The notes under the pieces are model-generated. The model had not been told where the DNA came from. It saw nothing but the letters and a program-made list of their open reading frames with translations, and made no database searches. Below are positions 10,555 to 19,806 of a stretch of DNA of 27,547 bases, piece by piece. Position 1 is the stretch's first letter; every line of letters begins with the position of its first letter. This stretch comes from Ophiostoma sp. CBS 140.51 (Eukaryota; Ascomycota; Sordariomycetes; Ophiostomatales; Ophiostomataceae). The translations under genes were made by a program, and so were the position numbers. The stretch is from positions 1 through 27,547 of the forward strand of contig JANSLP010000394.1 in NCBI GenBank assembly GCA_029298735.1, in the 5' to 3' direction.

Positions 10555-11298
10555 ATGGCTCGTCTCTCTGCCCTTGTGGGCGCTCTCGCTCTCCTTCTTG
10601 TTCGCCCAGCCTTGGCTGTGCCCAACGTAACAGCCGTCCGTATCAACGACAAGACTTGCCAAAAGTACCCATACCCCATCCCAGGCGGTGTCGACCACGT
10701 CGATGACTCTGGTTATCTCCAGCTCATCATTGACCAAGCCGACGACTCGGCCGTCGACGGCCTCTACTCCACGGAAATTCCCTTTGAGTACCTCGCCAAA
10801 CCGCCCAACGACGAGAACTTCACCGTTCTCACAGCTCTCTCGTTTGACCTGCGCAAGTCCCGCAGCTTTGCCCGCGTCTATTACCGCTGTTTTGATGGCG
10901 TGCTCCGCTTGGGCACCGACTTTAGCGACTCTCTCCCGCAACTGTACAATGCCTCGCAGCTGCCGAGCTTTGGCGTTTACAAGGAGCAAGACGCAGGGTA
11001 CATCTTGGAGACCAACGCGACAATCGAAAAGGCCATTAATGCGACTGCCGACGACCCTTGGCCCGGCTACCCCGTTGACGCTTTCGCACACTACGACCCG
11101 GTGACCAACGAGCGGCTGCCGGGCGTGTTTCTGGGCGCGCTGAACTCGACAGTGTGGAACTTTGCGTACCGCACGGGAGGTATTGCTTCACGGGATTTGG
11201 CGTACCGGTACGATGCGTGGCTGCAGTTCGACCCCAGTGGTCCCAAGGACCGTGACACGCAGTTCCAGGGCTTCATCCAGGTGATTGCGTATAATTAG
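10555..11298 (+). CDS. Small secreted glycoprotein of unknown function
   Basis: The ATG at 10555 (context CCATCATGG) opens 247 codons to a TAG at 11296-11298. Upstream in-frame codons to 10249 start from a non-ATG codon and precede the TATA box, so they are excluded. Residues 1-21 (MARLSALVGALALLLVRPALA) form a clear signal peptide with an A-L-A cleavage site. The mature part has several N-glycosylation sequons (NVT, NFT, NAS, NAT twice, NST) and only two cysteines, in TCQK and YRCFDG, which could form one disulfide. There is no membrane segment, no GPI-anchor-like tail and no Kex2-type KR repeat. Aromatic, Tyr/Asp-rich blocks at the C-terminal end (FAYRTGGIASRDLAYRYDAW) suggest a compact beta-rich domain. 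I do not recognise the family. Extracellular location is well supported; an enzyme, lectin or effector role would be a guess. Confidence 0.78.
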   Translation: MARLSALVGALALLLVRPALAVPNVTAVRINDKTCQKYPYPIPGGVDHVDDSGYLQLIIDQADDSAVDGLYSTEIPFEYLAKPPNDENFTVLTALSFDLRKSRSFARVYYRCFDGVLRLGTDFSDSLPQLYNASQLPSFGVYKEQDAGYILETNATIEKAINATADDPWPGYPVDAFAHYDPVTNERLPGVFLGALNSTVWNFAYRTGGIASRDLAYRYDAWLQFDPSGPKDRDTQFQGFIQVIAYN

Positions 11299-11491
11299 AC
11301 ACTCTGTAGTCGAGACCACAATCGTGTGATCGTGTTCATGTCTGTATGCTGGCACAGAAATTTGAAGTTGAGGTAATAGTTACGTAGTTTAGAGCATCAA
11401 TTATTATAATATATCATCACCATCTCCCATCACCACTCGTCCATTAGCTTCATTAACACTTTGAGGCTTCTTCTCTCTCCTCTGATATGCC

Positions 11492-13177
11492 TTAATGAGT
11501 AGCAATCTCCCGCACGGTGCTGCGATGCAGACGCGCCAGCCACGTGCCGGCCATGAAGGTCCGGATGCGCTTGCCGTAGAGCATAAAGATGAGCAGACAC
11601 AGGTTGTTGGCCAGCAGTACGCCCGTGAACGCACCGGCAATCATGGTCACGTAGCCGTGCTCCGTGATCCAGTCCAGCAGACCAAAACCCATACCAAACG
11701 AGATAGCCTGCTTGCCCAGGTTCATGGCAATCAGCATCTCGCTAATGTTGGCCGTGTAGCTGTCAATGGCATAGGCCAGCGTGTACGTGAAGTAAAAGTA
11801 ACCCGAGAACTGGGTAATGCCGACGCCCAAGAAGTAAACAAACCAGTGGAGGTTGCGGGCCGCGGCGAAACCAAAGATAATCAGACCGACGGGGGCCAGC
11901 AGCATGGACGGCAGCATGGCACCCAGGCGCATTTCGGACTCGCGAATGCCGCCGTTGCGGCGTGTCAGCTTGGCGGCCAGAATGTCCGAGGAGGGCGTAA
12001 AGGGCACGGCCAGCAAATAGGCAATGAGAGACGCCAGCGCAATGAGACCCGAGCTCGTCTCGGACCAGTTGTAGGGCGGCTGGACAATCTTGATGGGGAA
12101 AATGTAGTTGAACGTCAGCGCACCCAGGCCAATGTAGATGCCGTACGTCGCCACCACCCAGAACACGGGCGGCACCAAAAAGTACGTAAAGGAGCGAATC
12201 ATCATGGTAAAGAAGGGCGAGTCGTGCTCCCAGACGCCCCAGAACTTGAGCTGCTGCAATGTCGTCTTCCGCTCCGGAACGGGCCGAGCCGCAGCGGCGA
12301 TGCTGCTGTTGTCGTCGTGCTGCGTAACGGCCTTTTCGCCGCCCTCGCCGCCGTCCACGGCGACATTGGTCGAAGTTGCCGTGGGGGAAACGGCCGGAGG
12401 AGCCCGGTGGTAGGTCGTCTCCTCAACAACAAAGAAGGCGACAACCAAGAGAGCACCGGCGAAAGCAAACTCGACCCAGAAGAAGAGACGCCACGAGTAG
12501 CCGCCCGCCAGCATGAAGCCTGCAAACATGGGACCCGTCGAACCCAGGCACAGACACACCGTGTAGTAACCAAGACGCTTGCCGCGTTCGTGCAAGAAGA
12601 AAATGTCATTGACCAACTGCACGGGCAGGGCCTCGCAGACACCCGAGCCGAAACCGTGGAGAACACGGCAGGCCATGAGCGAGCCGTACGAGTTGCACTG
12701 CGAGCACCCAATCAAACCGGCACAGTACACAACCATGGATGCCAGCATGACAGGGCGACGGCCAATCTTGTGGTACAGGGGGACCAGAATCAAGGAACCG
12801 AAACCGAACGCCAGATTGGCATAGCTGATAATGTTGGATGCAATGCCGGGTTCGATACCAAACTCTTCGGCATAGATGCCAATGTAGACGGAAGGGCCCA
12901 GCAGGGCCGAGTTGCCCAGGAACGAGTAGACGGCGCAGACGATGAGAATCAGTGTCTTTTTGAGGTTGGTCCACTGTAGAGGGTCGTTTGGGTCTTCGGC
13001 GGGGACCGGGTACAGGGCCTGGCCATAGGCAGTGTCGTCGCCTTCGGCGGCGCGGAGGTCGACGGTTCCCGGGATGTCGCCCTCTTTGGCGTGACTAAAC
13101 TGTTAGAGAGGGACTGCAAACGACCGAAGGAGGACATAAACATACCTGTGCACGAGGTGCCTATTTGGCTCAGACAT
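11492..13177 (-). CDS. MFS transporter (12-TM, fungal drug:H+ antiporter-type)
   Basis: Two exons give 544 residues: exon 1 at 13177-13146 (32 nt, ATG in MSEPNRHLVH) and exon 2 at 13094-11492 (stop TAA). The 51-nt intron has the donor GTATGT, the branch-like CTAAC and the acceptor TTTAG; splicing keeps the frame. The cytosolic N terminus ends in DPNDPLQW at 45-52, a hallmark of fungal MFS pumps just before TM1. The TM2-TM3 loop carries a motif-A remnant (LYHKIGRRPV at 117-126). RVLHGFGSGVCEALP matches the TM4 region, and GPMFAGFMLAGGYSWRLFFW the TM5-TM6 region. A hydrophilic Ala/Thr/Asp-rich loop follows VEETTYHR and joins the two halves of six helices. Substrate cannot be inferred; relatives export drugs or metabolites or import small nutrients at the plasma membrane. 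It converges with the secreted-protein gene, with 193 nt between stops. Confidence 0.93.
13095..13145 (-). other. 51-nt intron in the MFS transporter gene
   Basis: Read on the minus strand it starts GTATGT at 13145 and ends TTTAG at 13095, with CTAAC a few bases before the acceptor. Removing it joins a 32-nt first exon to the long second exon in phase (AG + T gives Ser). At 51 nt it is near the minimum length for ascomycete introns. Confidence 0.85.
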
Positions 13178-13212
13178 CGTGGCGGATTGTGTGTCGTGTA
13201 GTCGAGTTGGAG

Positions 13213-13312
13213 ATAGGTAGTGGAATGGAAGAGAAAGAGAGGACAGAAAAGAGAGTAAGGGAAAGAAGAGAAGAAAGGGAAAGAAGAGAAGGAAAGGAAA
13301 GACGAGCCCACA
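13213..13312. repeat. Polypurine/polypyrimidine tract upstream of the MFS gene
   Basis: The plus strand is nearly all A and G for about 100 bases, with GAAAGA and GAAGA units; purine-rich sequence continues more loosely to about 13460. On the MFS coding strand this is a CT-rich tract starting about 35 nt upstream of the ATG. It mirrors the tract upstream of the UstYa-like gene. Confidence 0.75.
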
Positions 13313-16300
13313 GAAAAATAAAAAGAGGAGAATCTGGTAGGCGCGGGAGCGGTATCGCTAAGAAAACAGAAGGTAGGGGGGAAAGGCCAAGAAGAGGACG
13401 TGACAGGAGATGGAGAGGTGCGGCACGAGGCAAGAAGAGACGGACGGCAGAAAAAGCAGAAGAACAAAATGGGGATAAGGTTGTATTAATCTTCTTTTGA
13501 TTTCCTTTTGATGGTTCTCTGTTGAATCCTTCCCAGTTCATTGACTATATTTATTTCATCAGTTTCCCAACATGTCCTCTAATTAACTTCCCGAACCCCG
13601 AGGCACGGGATGGTTTTAAATTCAAGAGCATTTGAGGAGTTTGTACGAGTCTCCAACGGGAGGGAGGGGGAGAAGGAAGACAGGAAAGACCAAAAGGATG
13701 AGAAACTGCTTGTTGCAGCTGCATGCTGCATGCAAAACCGCCCGGACAGTTCAGCAGCAGGGATGTTGTCTGTCGTGCAGTCTCTCGTCTCCCATTTTTA
13801 CTATTTTTTCCCACGCGTCTTTGCCCAGACTTCCACGTTGACTGCCTGCCCACAGAGAGGGCCCCATCTCTCCGCATTTTGACTTCCTTAGATTGTCCCA
13901 CATGTTTTCTTTCTTTTTTGTCGTTTTACCCCATGTGGCCCCCCCTTTCCACCCTTTCTTACCTTCTCCTCTTCCGCCACACTTCGGCAGTCGTGCTTGA
14001 CCAGGAGCTCACATCAATTCGATCCCAACGATACGATCGAACCGTTAGGAGGAATATCTCCAGAAAAGTCTGCGAGTCCGGCGGTGATCGGCGTTCATGA
14101 TTGCTACCTTTCAACCAGTTCTGACTTCTGCCGCCTTGACTTCCCCTCTCTTATCCTTGCCTTCGTCCCCTCCCCTTCTTGATCCTCGCTTCGTTATTCC
14201 TTCCCCGTCGACTTTACTCTTTAGAACAGGCTAGACAAGAACGCGGCTTTGCCACGCGAACCAGTTGTCTATCTCATCTGTTATGGACTGCATGGATGTT
14301 CTGTTTCTGGGGGTGGCCATACGGCGTGGCCAAATTGCAATATCAAATGGCAAATGAAGCTGCTTGGCTGTTTGAACAGAAGACACAGGCTGGACAGGAA
14401 AAAGAGACTCGGGGGTCGTACTTTTGGGCCGGCCGGTGGACAATGTGGAGTCTTGCGTTCTGCAGAACCGAAGTTACTGCCAACCATCTTTGACCCAATA
14501 AATATTGACATTGCTTGGCAAGAGGGGAAGGAAACAGGGAACAGCCACAGCAAGGGTAATAAACAAGAGAAAGTCAAAAGATGTTACCGTGAATGTGGAC
14601 AGCTCGATCTGATTGTCGGCGAATACGACTGTATTTTTGTGCATGCTTCACCGAGTGTTAACTTTTCTTCTTCTCATTGTCTTTTCAACAATCGATGCGC
14701 CGCCGTTCGTGTCGTGATCCTCCACTCGTCTCGGCCAGGAGAGCTCAACGTTAACATAATCCATTGAAAAAGGATTGATCTGGGGTATGGAGGATTTAGC
14801 TCTGGGGAAAGCTTCCTTCCCCGGAATCTTTGTGGAGCATCGCTAACAGGTAAAAGTGAAAGGTAAAACGGCGCCAACAGCGCCAACATCGTCATGCGCT
14901 CACTTAGAAAGACGTGACAAACCAGGTGGACAATCCTTGGGTTTTCAGCTGGGCGTCGTCTAGACCTTCAAGAATGGAAGAAAACTGAGAAAACTGAAAG
15001 AAACATGCGCAAAACCCATGATGCATGCCCCGGCATGGATTCCGCTGTTTGGAGAAGAACCCAAAAAAGAGGGGAAGGAAAGCCAAATGGCTTGGATGGC
15101 GTGAAAAATCGGCGGCATCGTCCCGAAATAGAAATCCAACCATCTCAAAACCCCAAGAAAAAAAACGGCGACACCCAATCGAGGATGGCCGATTGTCGAG
15201 ATAGTCTTGGCTGGGACTTCATGGTGTCGAAAGGTTGAAGTGAAAGAATGTGAGGGGAAAAAAGCGAGTGAAGGTCTCGTGGACAAAACCAATATTTACT
15301 TTTCGATTTTCTTTCTTTTTCCTGGAAACACGCTGAGAACAGACCTTCACCGGAAATCCAAAAATATCCCACGTGGCGGCACCTGTGCACACAGGTACGA
15401 CGTGGTTGCTGGTACATACAGCTTCAGTGCAGCAAAGTTCAGTTCAGCTGATTTTCACCTGCATGAACACGTCCTCGACGGACATTGCTTTCCAGTCTGT
15501 GCGGAACATTCGATGAAAAAAACATCAACTCGCCCTGACTTCGCTCTCGGTTTCTTTTCTAATCTTCAGATTGCCTTGTTTGATATAAAACAGGCGACAG
15601 AAATCGTAATGGGCAACACGCCAAGACTGGTAAAAAGCAACAAAGCCAACACACCCTCAATCATTTGCGCCGAATTGCTGCGATTGGCCCTGTATCAACG
15701 GCCAATCTACAATTCATCTACAGTTTCGACAATCTTCACTTTACCGTCAAGTTTAGCCGTCAACAAAAGCTTTCGCTTAACTTTCTCCATTCGTTCTTTC
15801 GACTTTCCATTTCTCCGTCTTTTCTCCTTTCTTCCTCGACTTCCCTTATGTTTGTTAATTTTCGTTTTGTACCAACTCCTTCCATCCTACTTCCTCCCGC
15901 CTCACGTTGCATCCCTCCCGTGTTGCCACGTACAGCAATCCAAAGTATTGAAAGAGACGTACACTCTTCGTACAAATATTAAAAATAAAATAGAAACGCA
16001 TATGCTACGGCGCCGGTCGGAGCATTCTCTCTGTTTCATTTCTCATATTTTTTTGAGCAAGCCTCATGTCAAACTGTACGCCGTACACGATACATATCTA
16101 AGATACTTTCATACTCGTGTCATCGTGTGTTCACCTAGAGTTGATCCCTGCAAGGCTTGTCCGACGTCGTAATGAACCGTTTTAAAGAGCCCCTGCTTCG
16201 TGTCCTTGTTTTAATCGTATTTTTTTATTCACAAAGATATTTGAGGCTCGTTTGTTTATTGGATTGTTATGTCATGTCATCATTTATGTAAGCTCATTTA

Positions 16301-16377
16301 GTCTTAAAAGTGACCTTCAAGGCTGAAATGCTCAGATATACTTACTTATCCTTGCACACGTTCTGAGTAGTTGTTGA

Positions 16378-16404
16378 AAAAGGTACATATGAGATGTACC
16401 TTTT
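16378..16404. repeat. Perfect 11-bp hairpin with 5-nt loop
   Basis: AAAAGGTACAT at 16378-16388 and ATGTACCTTTT at 16394-16404 are exact inverse complements around the loop ATGAG. The right arm ends in four T residues, giving the look of an intrinsic terminator, but that mechanism is not expected in a fungal nucleus. It may be a protein-binding palindrome or part of a non-coding transcript. It lies 375 nt before the start codon at 16779. Confidence 0.7.
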
Positions 16405-16655
16405 CTCGCCATCTTTAGACCCACTTTCGCATTGCCAGAAGGCAGTTACACAACGCCAATTGGCCAGCCTGCCCAGATCTTTATCGGCTATCGCCGTTTA
16501 GTATCACGTGCCCCCGCCAAACGGGGTTTTGGTGGGATGAAGAGGTGCTCAAGGTGCCAATAATAGCACCAGAGCACGTACTCTATCCGTAGCGGCCTCT
16601 TCTTGCAGCCTGCGAACAACAGGGAGAACTCGCCTCACCAACCAGCAAAAGCGCA

Positions 16656-16663
16656 TTTATAAA
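16656..16663 (+). promoter_or_regulatory. TATA-like box for the low-complexity protein gene
   Basis: TTTATAAA lies 116 nt upstream of the ATG at 16779, almost the same spacing as the TATA-like box of the secreted-protein gene. Only sequence and spacing support it. Confidence 0.45.
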
Positions 16664-16778
16664 CTTGCGCCTGGTCATACACAAACACAACCCTCTTTGC
16701 GCCTTTTCGCAAACGGCTGCGAGACACTGCAGCCTCAACAGCGGACAACAAACAACTAAAGACTGCAAGACCGCAACC

Positions 16779-18878
16779 ATGGCCGGTGGAAGCGGAAGTG
16801 GAAGCGGTTCGACAGGCGGCAACGCTGCCGGTGCGCAGTCTCAGTCCCAGGCTCAGGCAGCAGCTTCAGCCTCAACAGCTTCAGCTTCAACTCCTGCACC
16901 GCGGCCGCCTGTTGTCGAGACGCAGATCAAGCCGCCACCCATTCCGCCACAAGCTTTGCGCCCGCCACAAGCATCGTCGACGGCGGGAGGTGCATCTGGA
17001 GCTTCATCAACAAACAACGGCGCACCATCAACATCTCTAGGCGCATCAACAAATCCATCTGCAACTACAACTGCTACTTCATCAGCTACTTCACACACGC
17101 CTCAGACCAGCATCAGCCCACCGGCCGTCCAGCAAACACCGGTGCCTCCGCCGGTCCCGCCTACATCGTCACAGACACAGTCACAGACACAGCCACAGTC
17201 CCAACCAAAGACGACCACGCCCGTCCCGCCGCCCACCGTGCCGTTGATCCAGGAGACTCCGGTACCGGCGCCGTCGATCCCGGCGTCGGCGTTTACCTTT
17301 TCGTCCATGTCGCCTCCGGCAACTGGCAGCAATAGTACTGGGGCATTCACGGCAGGCTCAACGACCAAGACACCGCCAAAGGCTGGTGGTAAGACGTCAA
17401 CTTCTTCATCCAAGGCGGCAGCGCAGGGAACTGCCGCCGGAGCAGGAGCAGGAGCATCGACGACCAGCAAGGCAGGCAGCAAAGTGTCGCCCAAAGCAGC
17501 AGCGTCCAAGGCAAGCAAGCCGCAGGCGGCAACCTCACAGGCACCGGCACCGGCAGCTACACCCATACCCGCACCGGCACCCCAGCAACCCCAACAGCCT
17601 CAGCAGAGAGGATGGTCGCCACCCCGGCCGCCCATCTCGCCGGTACTGCCCGCTGCTGAGCTGCCGCCGCATCTGGCACCGACGACGACGGGATCCGGCA
17701 CCTTTTATACGCCCAGCTTCTCAGGAGGCCGTGCCATCTTTACGCACACAGAGGCAGCCAGAGAAGCCGCTGCACACCGTGCTGCTGCGGCGGCAGCTGC
17801 TGCAGCGGCTGCCGTCGAGCCGATTGGGGGTGCTGGTGCAGCGTCTGCTTCTACTCCTGCAGCGGCCGAGGTCAACGCCAACGCCAACGCACCACTCCCG
17901 CCGGCACCAACGCCCATTGACTTTTCCACCAACACGGACGTCGTCGCTCTCCAGAGCACTCTAGCTATTCTGCAGATCCAAAGGAAGAAGGCCATTGCCG
18001 ACATCCAGGCACTGCAGAGGGCCAAGGAGGCAGCGCTGGCCCAGCCAGAAGCGTTCTTGCGGCAGCTGCAGGGCATCCAGGATGGTAGTGTCGGTGCTGT
18101 TCCCTCGTCTTCTAGTGATAGCGATAGCGACGACGACGATGGTGACGACAACCGCCAAAACGACAATAACGCCGCTGATAAGGACGGCAACGTGGATATG
18201 GTCACAGAAACCGAAGCGGGGCCATCGTCTGGGACTGTCAACAATGGAAATGGTAACAACAACACGTCTTCACCGGTCGGTCTCTTGCCGACACCCAACA
18301 CGCCGTCTGTCGATGGAGGTAGTGCTGCACCACCGTTGAGCCGCCGCATCGCTCTACCAAAGGCGCGTCTGAACCGCCAAGACGGAAACAGTGGCCTCCC
18401 CGACCTTCGCAAACTGCCCCAGCCGCAAAACGTCGTCCGCATGCCACCCATCAACTGGAACAAGTACGCCGTCGTTGGTGAGGGGCTCGAAAAGTTGCAT
18501 GCCGACCAGATCCGTCGGCCGCCCGTCGGTGCGCCCGCAGCCGCGAGCGTCCTTCCTGGTGCAGACTCCAACCAAGCTGTCTACACGTTTGCCGGCGGAC
18601 ACGAAAACGCTGCTCTCGCAGCTGCTCAAGCACCCCCCGCGCCCGAGTACCAGGGTGTGGCGAGCCCCTACGATCCGTTGCGCGACGAGCTGGGCCCGCA
18701 GGCCGTCACCCAGCCGCCCCAGCCGCCGGTACCGCAGCCTTTCCAGGGGGCGTCCGCCACGGCCAATCCATTCGGCATTCAGCCGGCACCCACTGCACTC
18801 CCCACAAACCCAAACGCTGCCAAGACGGCCGCCGCCACCGCTGCCCGCCGCAGCCGGTCGTCCGTGTCGCGCCGCTAG
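16779..18878 (+). CDS. Low-complexity Ala/Pro/Ser/Thr/Gln-rich protein with conserved-looking C-terminal block, probably nuclear
   Basis: The ATG at 16779 (context CAACCATGG) opens 699 codons to a TAG at 18876-18878, without an intron. Regions in order: Gly/Ser/Gln/Ala-rich (1-50), Pro/Thr/Ser/Gln-rich with PPPxPP runs (50-290), Lys/Ala-rich (about 205-265), and an Ala run of 11 near residues 334-344. A likely coiled coil follows (about 385-435, VALQSTLAILQIQRKKAIAD onward), then an acidic Ser/Asp run (DSDSDDDDGDD) near 445-460. The C-terminal block at about 525-585 contains MPPINWNKYAVVGEGLEKLH and looks far more constrained than the rest. The end is basic (RRSRSSVSRR). This layout suits a chromatin- or RNA-associated scaffold, but I do not recognise the family. 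The frame stays open for 84 codons beyond the stop and encodes a Gln/Ser/RG-rich tail, listed separately. Confidence 0.8.
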   Translation: MAGGSGSGSGSTGGNAAGAQSQSQAQAAASASTASASTPAPRPPVVETQIKPPPIPPQALRPPQASSTAGGASGASSTNNGAPSTSLGASTNPSATTTATSSATSHTPQTSISPPAVQQTPVPPPVPPTSSQTQSQTQPQSQPKTTTPVPPPTVPLIQETPVPAPSIPASAFTFSSMSPPATGSNSTGAFTAGSTTKTPPKAGGKTSTSSSKAAAQGTAAGAGAGASTTSKAGSKVSPKAAASKASKPQAATSQAPAPAATPIPAPAPQQPQQPQQRGWSPPRPPISPVLPAAELPPHLAPTTTGSGTFYTPSFSGGRAIFTHTEAAREAAAHRAAAAAAAAAAAVEPIGGAGAASASTPAAAEVNANANAPLPPAPTPIDFSTNTDVVALQSTLAILQIQRKKAIADIQALQRAKEAALAQPEAFLRQLQGIQDGSVGAVPSSSSDSDSDDDDGDDNRQNDNNAADKDGNVDMVTETEAGPSSGTVNNGNGNNNTSSPVGLLPTPNTPSVDGGSAAPPLSRRIALPKARLNRQDGNSGLPDLRKLPQPQNVVRMPPINWNKYAVVGEGLEKLHADQIRRPPVGAPAAASVLPGADSNQAVYTFAGGHENAALAAAQAPPAPEYQGVASPYDPLRDELGPQAVTQPPQPPVPQPFQGASATANPFGIQPAPTALPTNPNAAKTAAATAARRSRSSVSRR

Positions 18879-19133
18879 GGAGGCCGTGCCACACAACAAC
18901 AGCAACAGCAGCAGCAACAGCAGGCCAATGGCAGCAGCAGTAGCAGTAGTGGCAGTGGCGGCAGCAGTAGTGGCGGCAGCCACGGGTGGAGAAGCGGTGC
19001 CCGTGTTCGTGGACGTGTTCGTGCCCGTGCTCGTGGACATGGACGTGGACGTGCCCCTCGTGTCGCCCATGTCTATGGTCGAGGAAGAGGAGGTAGGCCG
19101 AGGCAAAAAGTGGAAAGGGAGCTGTGGCCGTAG
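18879..19133 (+). other. In-frame 84-codon RG-rich extension after the UAG stop
   Basis: Directly after the TAG at 18876-18878 the same frame runs 84 codons to a second TAG at 19131-19133. It reads GGRAT, then ten Gln, a Ser/Gly-rich spacer, then an Arg/Gly-rich stretch (RGRVRARARGHGRGR, YGRGRGGRPR). Gln is written with both CAA and CAG and Arg with CGT, CGA, AGA and AGG, so this is not a plain DNA microsatellite. The composition continues the basic end of the upstream protein and resembles RGG/RG tails of nucleic-acid-binding proteins. Two AATAAA motifs (19314 and 19333) lie about 180-200 nt beyond the second stop. It may be reached by readthrough, be the remnant of a longer protein after a nonsense mutation, or reflect a base-call error at the stop. 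Confidence 0.6.
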
Positions 19134-19806
19134 TTTGAGAGTGGCGTGGTTTTTCTTGTATATACTTTTACTGTTTGTCCTTTTAAGGACTTACTTTTAG
19201 AATATTGGGTTACAGGCGTTGGGGGTTTCAATGGACAGGAAAACAAAATTACTGGGTTTATGATGGCTGTATGCGCAGAATTATGATTAGGGGTTGAGGT
19301 TAACAAAAGAACGAATAAAATATGAAATATTCAATAAAATGGCATAGATGTCAATATTGTGCATGGATGATATATCATTCTCTGTTGTGATTGTACGGCC
19401 GGTCTTTTGAATTTCACTCAAAAAACAAAACACGCTGTGAAAAGAAGTCAAGGAGAATCAATGAATAAAGCAAAGACTATTTCTTTGAATACAAAAAGCT
19501 TTCCCGCTACCGAAAAGAAACGACTAAAAAAAGGGATATTCACGAAACTCTGTATTTGAAAGTCTCACACCGCTGGCTATAAGCACAGTATCAGGAGATA
19601 AGAGTAGGAGACAATAGTATGAAAAGTCTCGAGACATAAAGGGGAGTAGTAGCAGATGCTTGTGCTACGGCGAGTATTTAAACCGATCAAGGCTGAAGGG
19701 TGTACATCCCGTCTAGGCCAAGTTCTACAAATTCAAATTTCTAGAAGCCACTGCACAGAGTTAGTCATGAACACATAAGAACGAAGCCTTCCACACAACG
19801 GAAGAC
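19134..19806. other. Convergent intergenic region (low-complexity protein / E2 genes)
   Basis: This AT-rich stretch lies between the 3' ends of two facing genes and should hold both terminators. Only the plus-strand poly(A)-like motifs near 19314 and 19333 stand out. No gene was recognised. Confidence 0.6.
19314..19338 (+). terminator. Two candidate poly(A) signals (AATAAA) for the low-complexity protein gene
   Basis: AATAAA occurs at 19314-19319 and again at 19333-19338 in an AT-rich context, about 440 nt after the first stop and about 180-200 nt after the second. Fungal poly(A) signals are degenerate, so this is suggestive only. Confidence 0.4.

Larger units (their letters stand above)
13178..16778. 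other. 3.6-kb divergent intergenic region (MFS / low-complexity protein genes)
   Basis: This is the longest gap between two supported genes. The part next to the MFS gene (about 13213-13460) is a polypurine tract on the plus strand. The middle (13500-16200) has only compositionally long frames, the largest at 15207-16172, with no domain. A hairpin lies at 16378-16404, a CACGTG palindrome at 16505-16510, and a TATA-like box at 16656-16663. The length could accommodate a long leader, upstream regulatory elements or an unannotated non-coding transcript. No protein gene could be supported. Confidence 0.5.

Noticed and set aside
10246..11091. Open frame of about 280 codons on the minus strand opposite the secreted-protein gene
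   Set aside because: The plus-strand product has a signal peptide, good start context and TATA box; the antisense frame has none of these.
10555..11298. The secreted protein as a UstA-like RiPP precursor for the UstYa-like enzyme
   Set aside because: It lacks the repeated core peptides separated by Kex2 (KR) sites that define such precursors; its sequence looks like a single folded domain.
11495..12979. Open frame of about 490 codons on the plus strand, opposite the MFS gene
   Set aside because: It is the antisense shadow of a well-supported GC-rich coding region; it has no ATG of its own at the start and no domain, and is explained by codon bias on the other strand.
18700..18878. An intron ending at the CTAG of 18875-18878 that would remove the stop codon before the RG-rich tail
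   Set aside because: No CTRAY-type branch site is found in the preceding 100 nt and the only GT candidates are weak donors, so splicing is a poor explanation compared with readthrough or a nonsense change.
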